From JBNKDD01 sp050288085 (GTDB lineage Bacteria; Chloroflexota; Anaerolineae; Aggregatilineales; UBA3940), in the NCBI GenBank assembly GCA_050288085.1, contig JBNKDD010000136.1, forward strand, positions 1 through 14,569: 14,569 bases of DNA, given 5' to 3'. Both the position numbers and the translations under genes were made by a program. This document shows, piece after piece, positions 1 to 6,587 of this stretch. Numbering within the stretch: position 1 is the stretch's first letter; every line of letters begins with the position of its first letter. The notes under the pieces were generated by a model, which saw only the letters and a program-made list of their open reading frames with translations, was not told the DNA's origin and ran no database searches.

Positions 1-2880
1 GGTGATCTCACCGAGATATTCATTGAGCAGCAAGTCCATATAACCGGTCAGCGCTGTTAATGGCGTCCGCATCTCGTGAGAGACATTCTGGATCAACTGG
101 TTCTTGGTTTGATCGGCCATTTCCAGGTCGTTATAAGCAGCCTCTAATTGAGCCGCACGCTGAGAAAGCGCATTATACAACCGGGTATTTTCAAGTGCGT
201 TTCCGACCACATTAGCAATTGCCTGTGCTACCGATAGGTCACGTTCACCGTATCGCCGGTCTGGGTCGGTGTCGAGTAGTTGAACCAGGCCAATCGCCTC
301 CCCATGAGCCATCAAGGGCGCAATAATCAGGGTTCCCTGGTCGATACGTGGGTAAGCCTGCCGGTCCGCTGGCGATAACTTTGATTCTTCTAACTTCGAG
401 ACAACACTGGTTTTTTCTGCCAGCGCCACACGCCGCAGACTATCCGGATCCAATCCCTGTCCAAGTCGTTCGCCAATCGGCCAGATCGCCCGTCCCGCGT
501 CATAGACCACCCGTAAGCCGTTCTCGCTGGCCTGAAAAGCCATAACGGTACACCAGGCTGTATTGGTGTTTTGCAGCAGTTTGGCGGCCAGCCGCTGGGT
601 GCTGGAAACATCCGTCCAGGGCAGGGAAGCGGTCAGAGTTTGCCGCCAGTTTTGCATGGTAACGTGGCAGCGTTCTAAATCCCCGGCGGAGAAGAGATGA
701 GTGGCGGAGACGTGATATAGCTCTACTACCCCGGCGACCTGACCATCAATCAGAATCGGTAAGATGAGGACGGCGCGCAATCCAAACTGTGTGAGGATTT
801 CGCGGCGGGTGGATGATAGGTTAGGCTCGTTTAAGGAAGTAGCAACCGGCTTGTGGGTTTCCAATACCTGCTGGATGAGCGGGAAATCGGAAATGCTTAT
901 GCGGCGACCCTGCTGTTTCGGCCAGGCGATTTCGGCGACTTCTGCCAGGGTGCTGAGGGTTTCTTCCTCTTTATTCCAGGCAGAGATAAAGCACCACTTG
1001 ACCGATAAAGCATCGATCAGCATCCGGGCTACTTTTTCGAGCACCTGCTCGGTTGCCAGCGTAGATGACGCTGCCTCGCCAGCCTGCAACAGCAAGGTGA
1101 GTTCCCGGACGCGGCGCTGAGTTTCTCCAAATAGGCGGGCATTTTCTATGGCGATGGCGGCAGAGTGGGCCATCCCTTCCAATACTTCCACGTCATCGCT
1201 GTTGAAGTAGGCTGGTTCTTCATTAATGACCTCGACCACGCCAACGACTTCGCCCTGTACCACCAGGGGCACAGCCGCCACAGAACTCGTTTTCACGTTG
1301 GTGATACCATCTACCTGCTTGTAAAAACGTTTATCTTGATAAGCATCCTCAACCAGGATCGACTTGCCTTCGCGGGCCACGTATCCGGCCAATCCCTGGT
1401 CAATCGGGATGCGCACGCCGCGTAGTTTATCTGCCCCTGGGCCGACAGATGAATGGAACATGAGCATGTTCTGACGCCGCATCCACAGCATCACGGATGC
1501 CATGGTGGCGTTAAGGGCCTGGCTGACTTCATTGACGATGTTTTCAATCGCCTCATCAATCGAAAGTGTTGAGCTGATAGCCTGGGTTGCACGCAGCAGC
1601 GCATCAAGGCGCTGGCTTTGCCGGGTCAGGGCCTGTTCGCGGGCCTTCTGTTCGGTCAGGTCGGTGAGCACCATCACCCGCCCCTGTCCGGCGACTTTGC
1701 TGCTGGCTTGAATAGCCAGTACCGGCAGGCTGCGGCCATTGGCTTTCATCAGGCGAAATTCAAACGAGGCGGTGCGATCCAGTTTGGTGTTGCCTACCAA
1801 CTCCGCGACTCGTGTCTGTTCTTCTGGGTGAAACAGGGTTTCGGCTTTACGTCCTTGCAACTCGTCAATATTAAGTTGGGTCATGCGGGCCAGGCGTTGA
1901 TTAACAAATTGAATCTTGCCGGTTTCATCGTAAACCAGCAGGCCGTCGCCCATGTTGTCGAGCAGCATCCGGTTAAAAGCACGTTCCTTGTTGGTTTCTG
2001 ACTCGCGTTCGGTCAGGCGTCGTACCAGGCGGGCATTATTAACCGCCATCTCTGCCTGACTGACAACCGTAGAAACCAACTGCAAACCATGTGTGGTTTC
2101 AACATCGTGAGGGTCATCCAGGCCCAGGGTGAGCACACCCAGCATCAACCCACCTACCTGAAGGGGGGCAATCGTAATAAAGTACAGGCCCAGGCGTTCA
2201 AGTGCGTGAAGCAAAGTGCCCTTTGGCAGGGTGGACAGCGGTAAGTTGAACTGCGCTACATTGCTCAGAGCAACTTTAGTGAACGGGTTTGGATCGTCCT
2301 GGAGCGAGAATGTAATTTCATCAGCACCAGCGGCCAGTGTTTTGATGAACTGCTCGGCGGCTTCCTCGCCCTTGCTGGTCGCGATAGCCCGGTTGGTCAG
2401 GACCCCCCGTTTGGAGTCAAGTGTGAGCAGCCAGGCCAGCTTACAGGGCAGCGTTACCAATGCCCCGTGCATGGTTTCCAGAAGCCACTGTTCACTGTAT
2501 TGCAGCGAGATTTCACGCCCGGCCAACAGCGCCTCGATCCGGGCCAGAAGATCTTCAGGATTAATCGGCTTGGCAATATAATCATTGGCCCCGGCCATCA
2601 ACCCTTCGGTGCGAGCGACATGTGGATCGTGAGCCGTAACCAGGATGACCGGAATATGGCTCGTCTTTTCATTCTGGCGCAGGCGTCTACAGGTCTCTAT
2701 GCCGTCCAGCCCAGGCATCATCACGTCCAGCAAGACCAGATCAGGTGACTGGGCTTCCGTGACTCGAAGGGCTTCCTCACCGCTTGTGGCTTCCAGAGTC
2801 TGGTAGGAGTGATTTTCCAACCAGATGCTGATGAATTGGATGGCTTCCGGGTTATCGTCAACTACAAGAATTTTTGTCAT
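1..2880 (-). CDS. Receiver-GAF-PAS-multi-GAF hybrid sensor histidine kinase, C-terminus cut by left window edge
   Basis: The frame is open without a stop from an ATG at 2880 to base 1 (960 codons), so the gene runs out of the window. Residues 1-120 form a CheY-like receiver (acidic pair D8/D9, phospho-acceptor D52 in LLDVMMPG, T82, K104 in AKP). Residues about 135-290 look like a divergent GAF domain and about 300-415 a PAS domain ending in VLTDLTEQK. Three more GAF-like modules follow at about 430-580 (contains GLAGYVAREGKS), 590-740 and 745-905 (contains IGLVQLLDT). A dimerisation/phospho-acceptor helix starts near 921, with H935 in NVSHEMRTPL. The ATPase domain must lie beyond the edge. 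There is no signal peptide or membrane segment, so it should sense a cytoplasmic or diffusible signal. A receiver at the N-terminus suggests it is itself a phosphorelay target. The start fits the receiver fold (MTKILVVDDN) and follows a purine-rich GGGGGA. It is divergent from a second receiver-kinase at 3156. The ligand is unknown. Confidence 0.93.
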   Translation of the reverse strand, partial: MTKILVVDDNPEAIQFISIWLENHSYQTLEATSGEEALRVTEAQSPDLVLLDVMMPGLDGIETCRRLRQNEKTSHIPVILVTAHDPHVARTEGLMAGANDYIAKPINPEDLLARIEALLAGREISLQYSEQWLLETMHGALVTLPCKLAWLLTLDSKRGVLTNRAIATSKGEEAAEQFIKTLAAGADEITFSLQDDPNPFTKVALSNVAQFNLPLSTLPKGTLLHALERLGLYFITIAPLQVGGLMLGVLTLGLDDPHDVETTHGLQLVSTVVSQAEMAVNNARLVRRLTERESETNKERAFNRMLLDNMGDGLLVYDETGKIQFVNQRLARMTQLNIDELQGRKAETLFHPEEQTRVAELVGNTKLDRTASFEFRLMKANGRSLPVLAIQASSKVAGQGRVMVLTDLTEQKAREQALTRQSQRLDALLRATQAISSTLSIDEAIENIVNEVSQALNATMASVMLWMRRQNMLMFHSSVGPGADKLRGVRIPIDQGLAGYVAREGKSILVEDAYQDKRFYKQVDGITNVKTSSVAAVPLVVQGEVVGVVEVINEEPAYFNSDDVEVLEGMAHSAAIAIENARLFGETQRRVRELTLLLQAGEAASSTLATEQVLEKVARMLIDALSVKWCFISAWNKEEETLSTLAEVAEIAWPKQQGRRISISDFPLIQQVLETHKPVATSLNEPNLSSTRREILTQFGLRAVLILPILIDGQVAGVVELYHVSATHLFSAGDLERCHVTMQNWRQTLTASLPWTDVSSTQRLAAKLLQNTNTAWCTVMAFQASENGLRVVYDAGRAIWPIGERLGQGLDPDSLRRVALAEKTSVVSKLEESKLSPADRQAYPRIDQGTLIIAPLMAHGEAIGLVQLLDTDPDRRYGERDLSVAQAIANVVGNALENTRLYNALSQRAAQLEAAYNDLEMADQTKNQLIQNVSHEMRTPLTALTGYMDLLLNEYLGEIT

Positions 2881-2955
2881 GGGCCTTTCCCCCGCCACAT
2901 GATCCTTTTCACTAGGTGGTCATGGTCATAGGTGATTGTACCCACCCAATCTTCA

Positions 2956-2985
2956 ATAACCACTTCTTGATCACCAAGTTATTAT
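2956..2985. promoter_or_regulatory. Imperfect 30-base palindrome, possible operator
   Basis: Arms read ATAA, ACTT and TGA, with two-base mismatched gaps between them, then the mirror TCA, AAGT and TTAT. Eleven of fifteen pairs match, symmetric about 2970.5. It lies between the two divergent kinase genes, upstream of the minus-strand start and downstream of the proposed minus-strand promoter. It overlaps a TATAAT-like hexamer on the minus strand (2981-2986). The spaced-arm symmetry is what a dimeric DNA-binding protein would recognise. No regulator can be named, and neither neighbouring kinase has a DNA-binding domain in the visible sequence. Confidence 0.4.
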
Positions 2986-3003
2986 AACCATATCCCTGCC
3001 CCA

Positions 3004-3032
3004 AGTATAGGTTAGTCGGGGATTGCGAACAA
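3004..3032 (-). promoter_or_regulatory. Candidate sigma-70-type promoter for the large kinase
   Basis: On the minus strand a TTGTTC (-35, 3027-3032) is separated by 17 bases from TATACT (-10, 3004-3009). This would start transcription near 2997, leaving a leader of about 115 bases before the ATG at 2880. The call rests on consensus matching only. Confidence 0.45.
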
Positions 3033-3078
3033 GCATAAACTTAAAACGATATGGTATTGTATTGTAAGCACCTGAGCA

Positions 3079-3107
3079 TTGACCTTTCCCGGCAATCTTT
3101 GTATAGT
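3079..3107 (+). promoter_or_regulatory. Strong sigma-70-type promoter for the 3156 kinase
   Basis: TTGACC (3079-3084), a 17-base spacer and TATAGT (3102-3107) match the consensus at five of six positions in each box. Transcription should begin near 3114, giving a leader of about 40 bases. A GGAGAC ribosome binding site (3141-3146) precedes the ATG at 3156. Confidence 0.7.
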
Positions 3108-3155
3108 ATCTTCTGTTAGGATAGGACTCAGTCTGCCTACGGAGACATTTTCTTC

Positions 3156-4295
3156 ATGACCAATGAAACCTTGTTAGGACTAAGCACTCCGGGCCACGTG
3201 ATGATCGTCGATGATGTTCCGGAATCCGTTCGTTTCCTTGACCAATTACTAACCCATGAAGGGTATCGCGTGGATGTTGCTCACAGCGGAACCCATGCGC
3301 TGGAATTGATCTTTAAGGATATCCCTGACCTGGTGCTTCTTGACCTGATGATGCCTGGGTTAAACGGGCGAGAACTACTTCAGATTCTCCGCCATGATCC
3401 GCGTACCGAAGAGATTGCCATCATCATGCTGACTGCCGTTGATACGGTTGAAGATGTGGTCGATTGCTTTGAACTGGGCGCAGACGATTACCTGACTAAA
3501 CCGGCTGAATTTGAAGTGCTGCTGGCTCGTGTACATACACATGTTAACCTGAAGCGCCTTCGCGATCAGCGTCGACGGGACATTGCCCGCCTGGAAGAGC
3601 TGGATACGCTCAAAGATAAGTTCTTGCAGATTGCTGCCCACGACCTCAAAAATCCCCTGAATAATGTCAACATCGGGGTTGAGGTGCTGTTACGGTTTGC
3701 ACCAGCCGTCAAACAGCAGTTCCCCGATTACGAAAAAGTCCTGGGGGATATGAAGGACACGGTCACCACCATGCGGATCATTATTGATGATTTCCTTGAT
3801 TTGCAGGCGCTCGAAGCCGGGCAAATCGAACTGACCACGCAGTCGGTATCGATCTGTGAGATCGTCAAAAAGGTCATCCGGCAGTTTGCTGCTTATGCCA
3901 GTGGAAAACACACGACGGTTGATGCAGACCTTCCCGATGATCTGCCCATGTGTGAGGCCGATCCAGATCGTCTGAACCAGGTTGTCAGTAACTTGATCAG
4001 CAATGCCATCAAATTCAGCCCACTGGGCGCAGAAGTCCAGGTGCGGGTGAGAGAAGTGGATAGTTATATCCGGCTGGAAGTTGAGGATAACGGGCCAGGT
4101 ATCCCCCCTGACGAAATCCCACTGCTGTTTGAAGAATTTACCCGGTTGAGCAACCACCCCACCGGTGGCGAAGTCAGTTCGGGGGTTGGGTTGGCGATTG
4201 CTAAAACGCTGATCGAAATGCATGGGGGGCAGATTGGGGTCAACAGCCAGGTCGGTAGAGGGTCAACATTCTGGTTTGAAATCCCTGCTTCTTAG
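3156..4295 (+). CDS. Receiver-histidine kinase (N-terminal REC, C-terminal HisKA-HATPase)
   Basis: This 379-aa soluble signalling protein is complete. The receiver spans about residues 14-130, with acidic pair D19/D20, phospho-acceptor D63 in LLDLMMPG, T93 and K115 in TKP. A charged helical linker (about 132-155) leads into the phospho-acceptor helix with H162 in AAHDLKNPL. The ATPase domain carries an N box (N283 in NLISNAIKF), a G1 box (DNGPGIP, 311-317) and a G2 box (GVGLAIAK, 343-350). All residues needed for both receiver and kinase chemistry are present. There are no membrane segments or separate sensory domain, so input probably arrives by phosphotransfer to D63, possibly from the divergent kinase. 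No DNA-binding output is present, so a separate response regulator outside the window is expected. The btpA-like gene follows 41 bases downstream without an obvious terminator. Confidence 0.95.
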   Translation: MTNETLLGLSTPGHVMIVDDVPESVRFLDQLLTHEGYRVDVAHSGTHALELIFKDIPDLVLLDLMMPGLNGRELLQILRHDPRTEEIAIIMLTAVDTVEDVVDCFELGADDYLTKPAEFEVLLARVHTHVNLKRLRDQRRRDIARLEELDTLKDKFLQIAAHDLKNPLNNVNIGVEVLLRFAPAVKQQFPDYEKVLGDMKDTVTTMRIIIDDFLDLQALEAGQIELTTQSVSICEIVKKVIRQFAAYASGKHTTVDADLPDDLPMCEADPDRLNQVVSNLISNAIKFSPLGAEVQVRVREVDSYIRLEVEDNGPGIPPDEIPLLFEEFTRLSNHPTGGEVSSGVGLAIAKTLIEMHGGQIGVNSQVGRGSTFWFEIPAS

Positions 4296-4320
4296 CGCTG
4301 ATTCTTCCTCTCTGTTACAA

Positions 4321-4327
4321 AAAGGTG
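4321..4327 (+). promoter_or_regulatory. Ribosome binding site that decides the btpA-like start
   Basis: AAAGGTG ends nine bases before the ATG at 4337. It overlaps the alternative GTG at 4325, so it cannot serve that codon. Confidence 0.55.
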
Positions 4328-4336
4328 CACGGTGAT

Positions 4337-5143
4337 ATGGACTGGATCAAAGACCTGTTCGGCACTCATAAACCCATCATCGCGATGTGCCATTTTAATG
4401 CCCTGCCCGGCGACCCAAAATACTCACCCGAAAAGGGATTAGATTGGGTAATCGAAAAGGCACGGGTTGACCTCAACGCTCTCCAGGAGGGCGGCGTCGA
4501 TGCAGTGATGTTCTCCAACGAGCACAGCCTGCCCTACCTGACCAAAGTTGATCCGATCACAACTGTGTCAATGGCGCGGATCATCACCGAGCTTTTCGAC
4601 GATCTGAAAGTACCGTATGGCGTCAATGTGTTGTGGGACCCCGAAGCATCGATTGATCTGGCGGTCGCAACCGGGGCCGCATTTGTCCGCGAGATTTTTA
4701 CCGGTGTCTATGCCAGTGATTACGGCATCTGGGATACCAACTGCGGTCAGGTGAAACGTCACCAGCACGCCATTCACGGCGATCATGTCAGGTTGTTTTT
4801 CAACATCGTGCCCGAATCGGCAGTCTATCTGGCCGAGCGCGATGTGGCCGATATCGCCCGGTCAACCGTGTTTAATACCGAACCTGATGTGCTGTGTGTA
4901 TCTGGTCTGACCGCCGGGGTGGAGGCATCCACGACCGTGCTGAAACAGGTCAAAGATGCAGTGCCGGATACACCGGTATTTGCTAACACCGGAGTCCGGC
5001 TGTCGAATATCGAGCAGCAGTTAGCCATCGCCGATGGAACCATCACCGGAACGACCTTCAAGCGGGATGGCTACATCTGGAATGAGGTCGATGTCGAGCG
5101 GGTACGGGCCTTTATGGATAAGGTTAAAGAAGTACGCGGGTAG
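4337..5143 (+). CDS. BtpA/SgcQ-family TIM-barrel protein
   Basis: This protein of 268 aa from the preferred ATG belongs to the BtpA family. Landmarks are a MCHFNALPGDP segment near the N-terminus, the NEHSLPYL segment, GVNVLWDP followed by ATGAAFVRE, and a C-terminal phosphate-binding-like part with SGLTAG, ANTGV, ADGTITGT and FKRDG. BtpA is known for a role in photosystem I accumulation in cyanobacteria. Family members in non-phototrophs (SgcQ-like) sit in sugar or nucleoside catabolic gene sets and have no settled activity, so only the family is asserted. A GTG at 4325 could add four residues, but AAAGGTG (4321-4327) is spaced correctly for the ATG at 4337. The gene is probably co-transcribed with the kinase upstream. 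Confidence 0.9.
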   Translation: MDWIKDLFGTHKPIIAMCHFNALPGDPKYSPEKGLDWVIEKARVDLNALQEGGVDAVMFSNEHSLPYLTKVDPITTVSMARIITELFDDLKVPYGVNVLWDPEASIDLAVATGAAFVREIFTGVYASDYGIWDTNCGQVKRHQHAIHGDHVRLFFNIVPESAVYLAERDVADIARSTVFNTEPDVLCVSGLTAGVEASTTVLKQVKDAVPDTPVFANTGVRLSNIEQQLAIADGTITGTTFKRDGYIWNEVDVERVRAFMDKVKEVRG

Positions 5144-5235
5144 GCCGGGATAGAACTTCTCAATACAGCAATCCTCCGATCGGTATAAAATAAAAACAGG
5201 TAAAACGTTTCAGTACCCCAAAAGGAGTCCTACTG

Positions 5236-6411
5236 ATGTCAAAGACGGACTTTCTCGTACAGGAAATTCACTCGCTTAAAGAACAGGGATTATTCAACAC
5301 CATCCGCACCATCGAAAGCCCGATGGACGGTTGGGTAACCATTGACGGTAAGCGTGTTCTGAACTTCTGCGCCAACAATTATCTTGGTCTGGCAAACCAT
5401 CCACAGATTCGGGAAGCGGCCCGGCAGGCCATCAACGATTATGGGGTCGGGCCGGGTGCGGTTCGCACCATCGCCGGGACGATGTCCCTACATGTTGAAC
5501 TGGAAAAACGGCTGGCTGAATTCAAAGGCGTCGAAGATGCGATCACCTTACAGAGCGGCTTTACGGCAAATCTGGCCGTGATTCCGGCGCTGGTCGGGCG
5601 AGGGGATGTGATCTTCTCGGACGAGCTGAATCACGCCAGTATCATTGATGGCTGCCGCCTGTCCCGTGCCGAGGTGGTGCGATACGCCCACTGTGACCCT
5701 GACGACCTGCGCCGGGTGATCGCCGAAACCGAGGTCGAGGGGCGGGCGATGATCATCTCCGACGGGGTGTTCAGCATGGATGGTGATGTGGCTCCCCTGC
5801 CCGCCCTCTACGAAGTCGCAGAGGAAAACGATATCCTGTTGATGGTCGATGATGCGCACGGTGAAGGCGTTCTGGGTAAGGGAGGCCGGGGTATTGTTGA
5901 TCACTTCGGTCTGCACGGCAAGGTCGATATCGAGGTCGGCACGATGTCGAAGGCGTTCGGCGTGATGGGCGGCGTGGTGGCCGGGCGGCAGGTGATCGTC
6001 GATTGGCTGCGCCAGCGTGGGCGGCCTTTCCTGTTCTCCTCGGCGATGACCGTTCCCGACGTGGCGGCCTGCCTCGCAGCGGTCGATCTATTAGAAGCCA
6101 GCACCGAACAGGTTGACCGGTTGTGGTCAAACGCAGCCTTCTTCAAAGGCAAGATGAATGATATGGGCTTCGATACCGGCTTTACGGAAACGCCTATCGT
6201 GCCGGTTATGCTGGGCGAAGCGCCACTTGCGCAGCAGTTCAGCCGCCGCCTGTTCGAAGAGGGTGTCTTCGCGATGGCGATTGGCTTCCCGACCGTGCCA
6301 CGTGGCAAGGCCCGCATCCGGGTGATGAACACCGCAGCCCATTCTCAGGATGACTTAGAGCAAGGACTGACCGCTTTTGAGAAGGTCGGCAAGGAACTTG
6401 GGGTGATTTAA
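5236..6411 (+). CDS. kbl: Glycine C-acetyltransferase / 2-amino-3-ketobutyrate CoA ligase (alpha-oxoamine synthase)
   Basis: This 391-aa PLP enzyme, of normal family length, joins an acyl-CoA to an amino acid. KBL itself interconverts 2-amino-3-ketobutyrate plus CoA with glycine plus acetyl-CoA in threonine breakdown. Visible landmarks are NFCANNYLGL (43-52), GPGAVRTIAGT (72-82), the cofactor-stacking H133 in NHAS, D205 and H208 in VDDAHGEG, and the PLP lysine K239 in GTMSKAFG. The C-terminal IRVMNTAAHS matches the family's RxxxxAAH region. AAAGGAG (5221-5227) is well placed for the ATG. No threonine dehydrogenase is nearby. The same fold includes AONS (BioF), and some bacterial members accept both types of substrate, so a role in biotin or another pathway is possible. 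The family is certain; the exact substrate is less so. Confidence 0.9.
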   Translation: MSKTDFLVQEIHSLKEQGLFNTIRTIESPMDGWVTIDGKRVLNFCANNYLGLANHPQIREAARQAINDYGVGPGAVRTIAGTMSLHVELEKRLAEFKGVEDAITLQSGFTANLAVIPALVGRGDVIFSDELNHASIIDGCRLSRAEVVRYAHCDPDDLRRVIAETEVEGRAMIISDGVFSMDGDVAPLPALYEVAEENDILLMVDDAHGEGVLGKGGRGIVDHFGLHGKVDIEVGTMSKAFGVMGGVVAGRQVIVDWLRQRGRPFLFSSAMTVPDVAACLAAVDLLEASTEQVDRLWSNAAFFKGKMNDMGFDTGFTETPIVPVMLGEAPLAQQFSRRLFEEGVFAMAIGFPTVPRGKARIRVMNTAAHSQDDLEQGLTAFEKVGKELGVI

Positions 6412-6422
6412 TCTGTCCGTTA

Positions 6423-6540
6423 ACCTCACCCCTGATCTCACGCGCTCCAGCGCGCTCGATTTTTCCCTCACTCCGATCTGCTTCGCAGATTAAGGAGAGG
6501 GGAGGGAGAGACGCTATCGGCGGCCTGGAAGAGGTGAGGT
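6423..6540. repeat. MITE/REP-like intergenic element with terminal inverted repeats
   Basis: The ends are inverted repeats: ACCTCACCCCT at 6423-6433 against its complement at 6530-6540, matching at 10 of 11 positions. Inside are two more hairpins: CGCGCT/AGCGCG at 6441-6454 and ATCTGC-TTC-GCAGAT at 6476-6490. The second is extended by CTCC (6471-6474) pairing with GGAG (6494-6497). It fills most of the space between the KBL stop and the mannosidase ribosome binding site and has no coding capacity. Similar CCTCACC...GGTGAGG cassettes recur in many environmental genomes, from general knowledge. As RNA it would fold strongly and might attenuate read-through. Confidence 0.65.
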
Positions 6541-6572
6541 CTTATAAAACTACCCAAACATTTCAACGCATC

Positions 6573-6578
6573 GGAGAA
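6573..6578 (+). promoter_or_regulatory. Ribosome binding site that decides the mannosidase start
   Basis: GGAGAA ends nine bases before the ATG at 6588. The longer in-frame GTG at 6534 lies inside the terminal repeat of the preceding element and has no comparable site. Confidence 0.65.
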
Positions 6579-6587
6579 ACTCATAAT

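Noticed and set aside
764..2748. Several plus-strand open frames of 69-127 codons opposite the large kinase
   Set aside because: They are antisense shadows of one continuous minus-strand frame with clear receiver, GAF and PAS domains. Their translations show no family features.
5161..5191. A promoter for kbl using the TATAAA at 5184
   Set aside because: The A/T-rich -10-like box is plausible, but no -35 hexamer of acceptable quality lies 15-19 bases upstream.
6534..6587. N-terminal extension of the mannosidase from a GTG at 6534
   Set aside because: The GTG is within the terminal repeat of the preceding element. The added 18 residues resemble no GH2 sequence, and a good GGAGAA site serves the ATG at 6588.
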